NCBI GenBank assembly: GCA_963669155.1
Contig: OZ022588.1
Location: 7,526,679 to 7,590,678 of the forward strand
Reading direction: 5' to 3'
Length of the DNA: 64,000 bases
Source: Arbacia lixula
Lineage: Eukaryota > Echinodermata > Echinoidea > Arbacioida > Arbaciidae
Made by a program: the position numbers and the translations under genes. Below the pieces are notes generated by a model. The model ran no database searches, was not told where the DNA came from, and saw nothing but the letters and a program-made list of their open reading frames with translations. This document shows positions 21,304-33,525 of this stretch, piece by piece; the first letter of the stretch is position 1; every line of letters starts with the position of its first letter.

Positions 21304-24291
21304 ATGGAAATGTTCTATCAAGACGCGAACTTGTTGGTTTGGCATCTTTGGCGTTGTGTTTTAATCTTTGTTTTATGTATACACTGTGAAAGAGCGGATG
21401 GACGACCAGTAATTGTGAGTAAATCTTTTTGATTATTGAACCGTTTACAAAATGAACACACTCATACTTTGATGATATTTGTAGTACTGTAACTGTATAA
21501 TGGAATACGTGTTTTTTTTTTTCTGGGGTACGTGTTCCGGGGCAACAAAACAAAACTTGGATTGGATGCAGAAACAAAACCTTCCTGTTACCATGGTTAT
21601 CATTATAACAGTCACTACTGGGTACAATAAAATTAACCCTGTGCATGCCAGACAGAATGCTGTTCTATGTTATTTGTGTGTATTGATGTTGAAATAATCT
21701 ACAAGTTACATGTTAAGGGTTAACAGCTTTTCAAGTGAGAAGAATTAAGGAACATCAGCTTACGAGTAAAATTTCCAGCTTGCACTGGGAGCCAACGTCG
21801 TTCTTAAAAGATAGTAGCCCGTATTCCCAACGGTGGTTTAAGTTAGACCGCATACTGAACTTAAAATAATTTCATGGAGGGGAAAATAAATCATCTGATG
21901 CTGTCACAAAATAATCGCAGAATCACAACAATGGGTGATTTCAATTACTGAATTTAGTTATGAGCATCCAATCGAGCATCCAATGTGATTCCGCCTACAT
22001 TAAGATTTTAGTTTTGATATTGTGAGGGAAGTTATAAAAGACAAGGTGTCCGTTTTGCTGCCCCCCCCCCCAAAAAAAAAAGGATTTTGAAAAAAAGAAA
22101 CGAGACATACTTCTGGACAAGTATAAGGTGGTCTATATTGAGTGATAGAGAGAGGGGTGGGAAGAGATAGATAAACAAATATATCTATGTGATATGTGAT
22201 ACATAACTGTCTTGGCAAACATGGCAAATACAGCGAACTTTTATTTTTAGCAAGTCGTAAAATGTTCACAAAGATGGAAAGCTCATGATGGAAAGCTATG
22301 AAAGCTCTTAGCGCACCTACAACATACTAACATTACAACGATTTGGCTGAATAGTCATGTGTATGTGCTAACAAAATGTATTTAAAAGTAGCCCATCCCT
22401 TTTGCAGTCATAATTCTGAAAGTTCCCTGACTTTGTCATCATTTGAGAGAGACTGGCTATAAATAATATTTTTCCTTGAGTCGACAAAGCGTAATATTCG
22501 GTTTTGAGGAAATAATCTTCCATAATTGATCGGGACGGGTCAACTTTCATACGCATTTTAGATAAATGGGCGAGAGAGAAAAAAAAAGGGAAAAGACAAT
22601 TTCAAAGAGAAGGACAAAGTGTGGGATAGAACAGAAGAAGGTGGCAAAAATCACATTGCAAAAGGCCTTACCCATCCCAGGATTCGAATCTGGGTCGCAT
22701 TATACCGATCGCTAGATTTTAAAGAGGTTTGGGCCTTTGAGGGAGGGTCGTCCGAAACATATAGCCTAGAGACCGGAGATCATTGCGCGCTATGGTCCGC
22801 AGCGGTCCTGCCTGTGTTCAATGGAAGCAATGCTCGAATTGCGCGCTGGCGGGGACAATACGATTACGTACGTAGACTATGGTCGGCGTGTTTCAAACGT
22901 AGACTATGATTGGTGCATTGTGTTTCAAACGTAAACAAGAATAGTTTTCCTGAAAATTTTTGTGAAGCTATGACGCCTCTGATTCCTGCTGAGTTTCATG
23001 ACTTTTGCATATAATGGGACACCCTGTGTTTAAACGTTCAATTGTGGAAACGCAAACTCCATCTGCACGTGGTCTGCCTGGTTCAAAGAGGAACAACGCC
23101 ATCTATCGGGAGCGCGTGTGATTATTGAAATGGGCTGATAAAAAAAACCCACACGAAACAGAGCTTTACATTTGCAATACATGTAAACGGAAGAGAGCAC
23201 CAATATCATGACGGAACCATTTCTATTTTTTTGCTTTTATTTAGCAATCGAGTTGCTTAGCGTTCATATCATATCATGACTAGACTATAGGGCTGGCCGC
23301 TGAAGGGAACTTATTCAGGTCTCTGTTGCATAAAACTAACCATTGATGGTAACTTTGCTCCCAAATGGCAACTTGTATGGAAACCTCGAATTCGATTGGC
23401 TGTCAAGCGATGTTGCCATTGTAATTACCATTGCCCAGGTCTTCCTCATCATGTCCACCACATCCTCCTATGCGTTTCTAATCTTTGGCTCCCGAGTACA
23501 GGTAGGCGTTTACCACGTCTATTGGTTTACCATCGGCACTCACAATCCCCTCTGGCTCCATAGTCACAGTTGACTTATCTGGGCTTTAAGGCCAGGGGGT
23601 GGGGTGGGGTGGGAGGGGTAGTCATCCCCCTTCGCCCCCCCTTCTCATGAGTTGTCCCCCTCATATGTTATACGTGCTCCGAATGATTCAGAATAATCAC
23701 CGATTGTTATCGTATCTGTCAAATGTCTTTCCTCAGGTATATGGCGATGCTCACTTGGCCACGTCGAGCCTAGATCTCGTTCCTACCACACGCACCACGC
23801 CTACCTCGGCCACCTCTGCCGCAACCACTGACGCAGGCGAAGCATTTCAGGTCTCAGGCGTCGAACACGCAGGGAGTTTATCTTCACTGAACCACGTTCG
23901 AGTCGACAGCCGTTACCATGACAGCCATCATCAAAATACGACATTTCCCGTCATGCATCAGCAGAAAAAGTCCGACTTCGACGTCTACCGCCGCCTGCTT
24001 GCCGACATTGCTCAATTAATCGAAAGCAAAACGACCGGAGATCGTCAACACACCTCGTCAACAGACGGCAGTGTACCAACACCGTTTACGATGATGACGA
24101 CGGCGGCGGCGGCAACGACGGCCACACCCTCGAGGACGATGTCCGCTACACATGGTCGGCGATCTCCGTCTCGATTGAAGGCCACTTTGGACAGGTTTCT
24201 TGGGAGGAACAATGGGATCGATTTAGCGGAGCTGCGGTCACTGATGCATCGATACCGACATTCGAATGACACTGCGCAACTCATGACGTGA
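21304..24291 (+). CDS. Unrecognised secreted protein or peptide precursor, two exons, 221 aa
   Basis: Model: exon 1 21304-21414 (37 codons, ending before GTGAGT) and exon 2 23737-24291 (after tttcctcag, 184 codons plus TGA), both phase 0. Exon 1 opens MEMFYQDANLLVW and has a hydrophobic core VLIFVLCIHC before ERADGRPVI, as in a signal peptide. Exon 2 has Thr/Ser/Ala-rich low-complexity parts around residues 50-65 and 145-165, a dibasic KK before SDFDVYRRLLADIAQLIES, and a C-terminal region SRLKATLDRFLGRNNGIDL then AELRSLMHRYRHSND after a GRRS site. Both look like amphipathic helices set off by basic residues, as in peptide-hormone precursors. I do not recognise the family. No Gly-Lys-Arg amidation site is present. 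Another phase-0 exon could lie in the 2.3-kb intron. Confidence 0.55.
21818..21970. repeat. Partial copy of the dispersed element near 24352-24672 and 46010-46200
   Basis: cggtggtttaagttagaccg and atcatctgatgctgtcacaa with gggtgatttcaatta match words in the other two places. It lies in the intron of the secreted-protein gene. Confidence 0.55.
22095..23050 (+). repeat. Dispersed repeat, long copy
   Basis: Blocks shared in the same order with 58365-58925: ggacaagtat-aggtggt, cctacaacatactaacatt, atgtgctaacaaaatgtatt, gtgaagctatga, and tgagtttcatgacttttgca. A 128-bp block (22150-22277) is also shared with 19935-20052. It includes a tRNA-like B-box word (ggattcgaatctgggt, near 22679). It is probably an old transposon; no coding remnant is recognised. 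Confidence 0.65.
23318..23450. repeat. Diverged relative of foldback family C
   Basis: gttgcataaaactaaccatt, gatggtaactttg and tgttgccattgtaattacca share the words of 9870-10022 and 37918-38073. A further fragment is at 32944-33012. Confidence 0.5.
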
Positions 24292-24351
24292 TCAACGAGC
24301 AAAGTATTTATCGGTGCTCATTTTGAGGCAAAGACATGAACACTTTTACAC

Positions 24352-24672
24352 ACATTGGCCCGTAGTCTGAACAGAGGTTTAACGCAAATAGTATACTAAG
24401 CTTGGACTTACTTGATGGGACGCCATATAAAACAGCATAAAACAATATTTTTTTAATTTAATGTAACTGATTTTTCCTTGGAATCAGTATAGTTTATTGA
24501 GTTTGTCCACATAACAATTATAGCGAATAATTGGAATCCCCCACTGTTGTCATTCTATGATGAAAATCAATGATATGATGACAGCGCCAGACGGTCATAG
24601 TTTGCGCCCCATCAAGTAGGTCTAAGTTTAGTACATGGTCTACGTTAAACCACTATTGCGAATATGGGTCAT
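24352..24672. mobile_element. MITE with inverted ends, family D
   Basis: The left part (gaggtttaacgcaaatagta, ttggacttacttgatgggac) reappears inverted at the right (gccccatcaagtaggtctaa, gtctacgttaaaccactatt). It is about 320 bp and lies in the 3' flank of the secreted-protein gene. Partial relatives are at 21818-21970 and 46010-46200. Confidence 0.7.
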
Positions 24673-24891
24673 TGATGGCAGTTTATCTTATTTATGATGG
24701 TGGCCTTGCATATTACTCCGACAGATGCACTACATGACTACGTTAAGGAACAGTGAAGTGTGGAATTGCTCAACTAGCATGTGACTATTTCACTTGGTCA
24801 AGTAGTTAAAGTATCAGTTGTCTGATTACCGGCATGTTCTTTCCCTGTGTAACCCCTTCCTACATTTGTATTATTTTCCTTCATTTCTCTC

Positions 24892-24892
24892 T

Positions 24893-24945
<53 letters not shown>

Positions 24946-24958
24946 CCTCTCTCTCTCA
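24892..24958. repeat. (CT)n microsatellite
   Basis: Almost pure CT repeat within a longer pyrimidine-rich stretch (24860-25100). Confidence 0.95.
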
Positions 24959-25100
24959 TTTCTTTTCCTTCTCTTCTTAACCTACCTTTTCTATTTCACT
25001 ATCTCCCCTCGTTTCACTGACCCCCCTTACACTCTCTCCCTACTTACATGTATCTGTCTCTTCTTCCCGTCTCTTCCTCCTCTCTTTCCACATTAGGCTC

Positions 25101-28100
25101 TCCAACTCATCTCTTCTTGATCTAATTTGTTTCTTCTTCTTTTCCTTAACATATTGCATATCTCCCTCTATATTTCTCTACTATTGAAGCCACAGACAAT
25201 TATAGCATTTGTATTTATTTTGTAGTTTACTATTACTGCCGAAAGAGCAAATAATCGGAATATATTTATATGAAATAAATTATATCTTGTCATATTTGTG
25301 AGACTTACGTTTGTATAACTCTTTTCATCATGTTCATACTTTTTAATCACATTGTATTCAATTTCTCACTCTTCTTCTTATTATGTTCCTAGAAAAAAAG
25401 AGTGCTATATGTAATTCTTTCTCGTGACATTGAATGTAAATCAGGATACATTCAGTATAGTGACGAAGTACTTGACAACATGAAGAGAGGTTTCAAAAAG
25501 AAATCCAGGTCTACGAAGATTATAAGTAGATTGGTGAAAACAGACAGATTGTATATAAACAAGGAACGAGACTGCTATACAAATTAATGAAAAAGATGAA
25601 TCAGTTAACGTTATTTTTCCATCAACTGTATTATCCCCTCCTTAATATAATTGCATTCAGGATAATTATCACATATGTTTTATGTTAGGATATTCTGCAG
25701 TAAAGATCAAGCGGATTATAAAACCTGCTAAATGACAATACATGTATAGGCATAGGTAGAACGTTCACAATTTTGAGTGCAGAAATAAAGAGCTTACAAA
25801 TTCTGCACAGTGCACCGTTGATGGCAGTCTGAGCTGAGTGAATATTATTCAAATAGATTCAAGCATTGTGTATGATGAAATGAGAACATTATAATTTTAT
25901 TGTGGGTACGGTGTAAGTTTAGGTTGGATTAACGGAGGTGGCGTAATATACATATAAACCACGCCTTTATCTACCATTATATCGAATATCATATTGATGC
26001 ATGCATGTTGCTAGTACCATGAGTACCACTAAATATAGTGAACGGAAGAATATCAGTTATGACATATGTTGGAAATAGGAACCGGAAACATGGCTAGATT
26101 GTACAAATGACTTTTACATAGGACTTGGTGTTTGGGAGAATTTCAGAGAAATGTAAATCGAAATAGTATAGTAACACATTAACTTTCCTCTTGAATCATA
26201 AAAAGCATGCTTTTCGTTGTTTTGTTTTTACTTGCCAGACTTTATTATATGAGGATCAGCTACGTACGAAAAAAAATATTCTTTGAACACGTAGATATTT
26301 TTCCCTTTCGTGTACCGATCTAATGGTAGCACTTTTATCGATAGTTAGTTTATATATTCTTGGCACGCCAGACATTCACCACTATAAAGAAGGGTATGCA
26401 TGCATTAACGACATCATAAATCAGAATACCATTTTTTTTCGAGGTTACAAAACAATACATGGACATTTGGTAAATAAGTGATCTTTGAGTTCAAATTGTC
26501 CGTTTATTATTAGCAAATATTTAACATTGTGAGTGACAGCTGGATACGATTAAAATGTAGACATTGCAATAATTGTTTGTCCTCCCTTGTCTTCTATTTC
26601 TTTCATTTTCAAGTCATGAGAAGTTAGGAACTATATGTAAGCAGACACATGAAATGATGTACAGTCATTCTTAATATTCTTTTACATTTGATGAATCGTC
26701 TCCTTCGTTCACACAGTTATCACTCTTCTCACTGTCTCAGTTTAAATCATTGTCCTGCCTTATATTTCTTTTATTGTTATGTATGTCGTATTGAAACTTT
26801 CAGACAATGTATAGACCCAATTTCTATAATGATTGCTGCAATAAACAATGCATGAATGTGACGAAGTACAAACCTTTCCTAGATGTTAATGTCCGTGTAT
26901 GGGTCACATTTACCGCCGTAACTGATCTTCATTTGATTTTAATCAAAGTTAAACAAGATACGTGGTTAAACAATCACAAAAACAGGTATGTATCGGGTTT
27001 TAAATGTTTAGATATAAAGTATAGAAACACAAGAGTATAAGGTGATAGAGATTTTAGGCTATATCACAAAAATACATAAATAACATATTAGCAGAAAGAT
27101 GGGCATAAAACGAATTTGATAGAAACAGAGAGTGAAAGAGAGAGAGAGAGGGGGTGGGGGGTGGGCAGGTGCTAGTCGTCACAACGTATGCACATTTTAT
27201 TCACGCCGTTCAAACAATACGTTACTGATGGTAACCTCAAAGCTTGTCCAAGGTTTATCCAAGTAACAATAACTAATACAAAATATCTGAGTGTTCCATC
27301 CATTGAAACTGAATCACGAAATACAGGTGAATGTGATATCACATCGCTATGCCGTTTGGAGAGAAAGTTGTGAATATAATGACGATAATGGAGTACTCAG
27401 AGAATTCTTAATGCTTACACTGCATTTCTAATCAAGTAATGCTACATCAAGTATGAGGGTACACTGTGTGAATACATAAGTATACAGCCATGTATCTTCA
27501 CGAAACAACATTGCTGGCTAACTCTGTCGGTACCAAGCAATTATAGTCAACTGGTATCAACCGTTTGAATACAAAGGCGTTACTTTAGAACACTTCGGGT
27601 CTACACATAATCTCCATTTCAGTGGTTATTCTCCCATATCGTCTTCTTTTTCTTCAATTTGTCACCAGTGGTATGCTGGACGTCTTGGCATTGCTTGAGG
27701 AATTCCGCCGCGCACAGGCATTAACCACCTCTAACATGTGTATCAAACTTGGTGTATAATACTAACTGATTGGGCACTGCCTACGGGAATCTTAACAGAA
27801 AAACACTTAGGCCTACTGCTGGAGGCTTCACATACGTATTTCTGCATTCAAGGTAAGAGACGGGATTACGGAAGCCGCAATCGTGTTATAATCGATCTTC
27901 CATTATTACGATCCGGTTTTATTTCATATTCATATATTCATATATTCATATATTCATATATTCATATGTATGAATTTGTAAGTATAATACGAGATGATTC
28001 ATTCGCATGGTCCTGATATAAAAACACAATGGGGTCAGAATTCAGGATGTGAATAGGGGAAAACAACGCTTCATGACTGAATCTCATCCCGTCTTCATTG

Positions 28101-28380
28101 GCACAGCTGGGACATTTCTGACATAGCAACACGTATTCCTATTTGCAAGGTTGTTGGTAGTATTGTGTGAAGATGTATAATTGTATGCACATCTAGAAAC
28201 CAACTCTGGTAACCACACACCTGTTTGTATACAGGTGGTAAACTTAAGTCGTATCACTAAAGCTATTTTCGAAAAGACGTGAGCATCGTTTGTTTTTGTA
28301 TTTATGGCCTAACTTCGCGCATCAAATCACACAGATAAAAAGAGAGTGCCGCTATTGTAGCTGATTGGGTATGGGTTAAA
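25101..28380. other. Intergenic stretch between the secreted-protein and MIF-like genes
   Basis: AT-rich sequence with no convincing exon. It includes a GA/GGGGT simple repeat near 27127-27165 and a (TTCATATA)n run at 27926-27966. A 5' non-coding exon or promoter of the MIF-like gene may lie here but I cannot place it. Confidence 0.45.
27926..27966. repeat. (TTCATATA)n short tandem repeat
   Basis: About five copies of an 8-bp unit. Confidence 0.9.
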
Positions 28381-28527
28381 AAGGTAGGCAATCCTTATGA
28401 TATATTGAATAGAATACATGTAGTAGTTAATTGTAGTGACGTCATAGATGGACAAGTAGTGAATCAAAATATGAAATACAATATAATTTGTGTTATCAAC
28501 AGGCAGCGATTATCGCAAGTCTACGCG

Positions 28528-29182
28528 ATGCCAACAGCTATTGTCACGACAAATGCCTCGGGGGAAAGGTTCTCACCCAACTTTCTCACCGACACTGTAA
28601 AAATGCTTTGCGATCTGCTGAACAAACCAACCTTTCAAGGTAACTTTCCTTTCATTCATTTATTCATTCGACTATTTCCCGCACGAAACATGTATAGAGA
28701 TATAACAGGCAACTCTGATAGATAGGCAATCAAAGTTCAACTTTCAATATATACAATTAATAATTTCACTAAGAAAATAATCTGTAGAGTTTTCATTGAT
28801 CAATGCCCATATAAGTATCGATATGACACACAATGTTAAATCTTGCACTTGTTGCACACAAACGCACAATTCCAAACATAGCTAGAAGTTTGACACATTA
28901 TACATAAACATGGTCATATGTGCGCGTATGTGTGTATAAACATTCATATATACATGTATATGTAGAGCTTATTAATGATATTCATTCAACAAAATTGTTC
29001 ATGGATATTTTATAGGACTACTGTGTTTTGTTTGTTTTTAATGGCGACGCATATTAATTAAAAAAAAAACTTCTGTGTTGTGTGCATGGTTCTTGTTCTA
29101 TTGCTATTTTATTCTCTCCCCCTCCTTCTCTCTCTCTCCCTCTCTCCCTTCTCTCTCACTCTCTCTCTCCCTCTTTTTTCAC

Positions 29183-29213
<31 letters not shown>

Positions 29214-31156
29214 CCTTCACACTTTCCCCTTCCCCCTTTTCACACGTTTTCTTCTCTGACAATGTCCAAGTACCCTTCTTTTCTTTTCTTTTCTTGAATG
29301 CTCATTTTCCTTCCCCCACTTATTTTGCTCCGGGTCAACATGCAGGGTGTTGCTGTTATTCTGTGTAATAACGTCAATATGCATACCGGAGAACTTGCCG
29401 ATCACGTGATTGACGTGAGCATCATCAGTGTGGGTGACTTTGCAGATGACAGACAGAACGACCACTATGTATCCGTTGTAATCGATCACATGGTTAAAGA
29501 GACAGGGATACTAGCAGAATTGTAAGGAGGCCTGCTACTTTCAATCGATTCTTTTTCACAAAGGATGTGCCTCATCCTTATCAACTGATATGTTAGCCAA
29601 CTATGCTGGCGCCGTTATAAAAACTATTAGTTTACACACTCCTTATACAATGAAGGCCGTATGTTAGAAATCGCATCGTAACAGTTTATCCAGGGATGTG
29701 TTAGGAAGGAGAAACAACTCGAGCAAACATCTGTATGGATACTAAAGCGTGCTAATGAATGTCAAAAACATTCCACAATCACTACAATGCTTTGATGTCC
29801 CATGCGCGGCACCGACATTTAGCTGCTGTCAACTTGGAAAGCAATATCTTTAATTCACTGTTTTGTCTCTGGAAGCTATGTTTGTTATCACATTTTTCTG
29901 CAATTTTAAAGAAAGTTACGGGCAACACCACTAAAGATCCTGTACTCGGTTTTCTTCTAATTAATATTTTGTTGAATGATGCACAAACGGAGATATAAGA
30001 TAATATTCTACTTTACACAATGAACAAATTTCTTCACTTTCCGCAGATTTCCGCAAATGTGGGATTCAATCATTATCAAAATTATATCTTAAGCTGTTTA
30101 TTTTCACTAACAGAGTTTGCGTGCATTTGCGTGCAACTGAGATATTGTAGTAGAAAAAAACTGTTTATTTTTGTTCGCTGATATCTCTTTTCCTCACAAA
30201 AGTATTGATGCAATCCAACAGAACTGGACAAGTGAAATAAGACTCTACATTTCAAATTGTTGCTACGCAATCCTGTTCGTTATTATTAAAACACCTGAAG
30301 AGCACATGCTGAGGAGACATTTTTTTTTCGGCGGTGCCACGCATGGGTTCAAAGAAAGAAAGTTGTTTCATATCCTTCCATAACACATTCCTGGTTTATC
30401 TATGTTGTGGTTGTCTATTGAACCCGTCTTACGTTGCCAATCTTTAAGGATTTTAGATTGATTAATTTCCATCTAGAGTGAAAGTACTACAGAAAAACAT
30501 TTGCATTGATTGATTTGTTCACTTGATTTATTGTAAAATCAGAATGTGTATATTGATGTTATTGTTTTCATGGTCGCGGCTTCTCTTAAGTACAGCCTTT
30601 TTTGCTGATTGAAGGCTCCCATGAATTAATGAAACTAAATCAATTCAATCAAATCTAACTGAAATGGGTCAGAAATCAGACTACCCTGTTGATGTTACTT
30701 GCTGGCATGTATTAATTGATGCAATGCATGCACACTTAAGACGGCAAGTCAGACAGACGACGTCATACACGTGGTATTCGGTGACTTGCTAGAGATAATA
30801 CGCATCAAGAAAGTGATTGATGGAAGATTATATTCACAATTTAATTTCACACACGATTATCCACACATGATTTTCTCATTCAGTTTATTAATATCCCTAC
30901 TTTTTTATTAAGAAAAAAACAATCAAAAGTACCAAGAGTACGACCAATCTAGTGGAAAATAAATGGTCAATTTCCATGTGGAAAGATATAATATAATGTA
31001 ATCTAATCCTCCCATTTGTTAACCCCCTGCAGGATTAGTGTCGGACTCTCGGATATCTCCCCGGCTCAGGTGGGATTTGCAGGAGGGCAGCTTGCGCTCG
31101 ACAAAATACGGGCTCGAAAACAACTCTGTCCTACTTCGACAGAAGGAAGCAACTAA
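28528..31156 (+). CDS. MIF / D-dopachrome tautomerase-like protein, three exons, with a one-base frame conflict
   Basis: Family role: MIF and DDT are small tautomerase-fold, cytokine-like proteins with a catalytic N-terminal proline. Exons: 28528-28639, 29346-29521, 31033-31156. The start MPTAIVTTNASGERFSP gives Pro at position 2 after Met, and LLNKP places the family lysine (Lys32 of human MIF). Exon 2 (GVAVILCNN, SIISVGDF, VVIDHMVKETGI) and exon 3 (ISVGLSDISPAQVGF) align with the MIF core. The sequence extends about 20 residues past the usual end (GGQLALDKIRARKQLCPT). The second junction has phase 2, as in vertebrate MIF. The first should be phase 0, but the only donor (CAAG|GTAACT) leaves one extra base, so the joined frame breaks. 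This is either an error, an inactivating change or an unusual splice. There is no CXXC motif. Conceptual length is 136 aa. Confidence 0.8.
29105..29250. repeat. CT-rich microsatellite and C run in MIF-like intron 1
   Basis: A pyrimidine tract ending about 95 bp before exon 2. It may double as a long polypyrimidine tract. Confidence 0.85.
29522..31032 (+). other. Intron 2 of the MIF-like gene
   Basis: A 1.5-kb AT-rich intron with donor GTAAGG and acceptor cccctgcag. No nested gene is seen. Confidence 0.7.
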
Positions 31157-31729
31157 CCAAAGCGACTTTTCTGGTACTTAAGCAATATGTATATGTCACT
31201 TGCATCGTCATCGGTGCAACACAATATCGTGTTAGATTAAATACCTCTCAACAAGATTAATATTTTCTTTCCGTATTGTGTCTCTGTGTAGGGGATGCTT
31301 GGTACAGTCTACGAGTACCAACAACACAAATTTGTCAAAGTAGGGATGAACCTCAGCTGTGCCGTCTGCCGAGAAAAAAAAACCGTCACATCAAAACTCT
31401 AGGCTTACATAGGATTACCATAAGAAAAAAAAATTATTAAAGAGGAAAATCACCAAGTTTCGAGTTCTATAGTCACTATACAGTAGTAACAGGGTGGGGC
31501 TTGTGTGTAACCCCCCCCCCCCCCCCCCCTTAATCCGAATCATAGTGCTTGCCTCGTTGCAAGCCTCACTCGTCTCTCTTCCTTCCTCTGAGTTCAATGT
31601 TTTAATTCTTGTGCAATTATCTTGAATAGCATTTTTGTACTCATTGTCCAAATCTGTTAATGGATTATGTCAATTATGTAGAAGCAGATTTTGAGACATT
31701 TCATAAATATTTATAATCACTCTAAGATA
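31157..31729. other. Downstream flank of the MIF-like gene
   Basis: Non-coding sequence with a run of about 22 C at 31511. No canonical AATAAA was found close to the stop codon. Confidence 0.45.
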
Positions 31730-32040
31730 ATTTAATGAGATTATCACTTGTGGACGAATTTGGACCTAAACATTTATGTATATCAGATAATTCATTTAGA
31801 ACACAATGCCCATTTTGCATCACTCCTGTCAATCCACTAGCAACTGCCATCACAGTGTCATTAATAAGACATTTTGTGCTTTTGGCAGAAAAGACCTTGT
31901 GGGTTGACATGTGTGACGCCCAACGGGCATTGTTGTGTTTTGAATTCGTTCAACGAATTATAACAAGCATAATAACTGATGACATGCAACATAACCTGCT
32001 TCTAAAGTGTGTGATCCTTTGACTTTATGATTCGTAAGGT
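31730..32040 (+). repeat. Dispersed repeat, plus-strand copy
   Basis: aatgagattatcacttgtgg, cgaatttggacctaa, gaacacaatgcccat and tgtcattaat match, in inverse orientation, 63255-63500. An open frame of 95 codons crosses it but no protein family is recognised. Confidence 0.65.
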
Positions 32041-33525
32041 TCACCTTGATTCGAGTTGTAACTACATGTATTCATGTTTTCAAGTGGTGAACAATTTTTT
32101 TTAACGCTTAGTATTTCTGTCAAAGTGTATTAATGAAAATACCATTTTACTGAATTGAGACCAGGATTAGGCCTACACCACCAAGGAGCAACAACATGTA
32201 AAATATCCTATTTTGAATTGAACAAATGAGGCAGATGTGAAAATAAATTCTTTACAAAGAGTTGTACGATGGCTTAATGTGTGCGTACTGTACCAAAAAA
32301 TAACCCACAAATAACGACAGCAGACAAATGTCTTTTATTTTTGAAGTGGTATTTTATTTAAAAAATAATGTGACTATCGCTGATATACAAACTGTATTAC
32401 TACAAGTACGTGTACTGAAACAAATTGGTTAATTGTGTAATCTCACAATTGCAGTACTTTTTATATCTCTACGTTTCACTCCTCACTTAGCTATCTGACA
32501 AAAGAATTTAGCCATAAGTCCTAATCATAATGACTAAATATGCTTGATCAAAATATTTACAGCTTATGTTTACTTATTTCGCTATATACATTATCAACAT
32601 TATGTGTACAATGTAAAACTGTATTGCATATATATGTTTGTCTTTACCCTTCAGTCAATTCGAATGTGGTATTCAGAATGGAGTTGTTTGTACAAAAGTC
32701 CATAAATCAAAAAATAAAATATAAAAATCAATATTAAGTTTTCACTTTCTGGAATTTTTTAGGGGAATTCTGTTAATGGCACTACTTCATATCATACATA
32801 AGGCACAAGACCTGCAACGTAACTATTCTACATGTATATGAATTAAAAATATACTTTTCAACAATGATTAACATAAATAAGGATATCCCCAAAAGTATGT
32901 ACAAAAGCAAACAAGACAGCAACTCCTGATGCTCTGCCAGAGCCCTGTTGCATAAAACTTTCCATTGACAGTAACTTTGCTACCAATGACAATTTCTATA
33001 GAAACCTAGAATTTCATTTTTTCAGAATCGTTTGTTTGAAATGTATATCCCACTTTCTCAATTACTTCATTCAAAATATGTCTATACATTATTGTTCATA
33101 TAAGTAATGGAAAATACAACACTTAGTATTCCTAAGGACTATGTGAATGTACAATTGATACAAGGGTTAGTTTGACCACAAATTAAAAAAAAAAGAAGTT
33201 ATCTCTCATCACAAGGGAATGTAGCGTTCTCCTCCAATTGGATGTTTCTAGAGATGAATCTATTTATCTAAATAAAGCAATAATCATAATGTTTCTCTTT
33301 ACTCATGAGAATACACTAATTACCTGGACCAATATAAAAAAGAACAAAGTATATATATTTTATAGATGAATGAATCACTTGTGACCTTAAACATATTTCA
33401 GACAAGTTCCATGGCACTAAAGTTGAGTTTTACTCCCATAAGTCTGAACAAAATGTAACATTTCTAATCCCCTTTAAGCCAGCTACGGAGTGATCTACAC
33501 TTCAGGGACATCTATATCTGTCTTT
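32041..33525. other. Intergenic stretch
   Basis: AT-rich, with no exon. A fragment of the family C foldback is at 32944-33012. Confidence 0.5.

Noticed and set aside
22670-22720. tRNA gene on the basis of ggattcgaatctggg
   Set aside because: Only a B-box-like palindrome is seen; no A box at the right distance. Treated as part of a repeat.
25402-25587. 61-codon Lys/Arg-rich frame as a small gene
   Set aside because: AT-rich context, no signal peptide or domain; flanking splice-like sites are not convincing.
31735-32022. 95-codon open frame as a gene
   Set aside because: It lies in a repeat also found inverted at 63255-63560, where the frame is not kept intact; no family is recognised.
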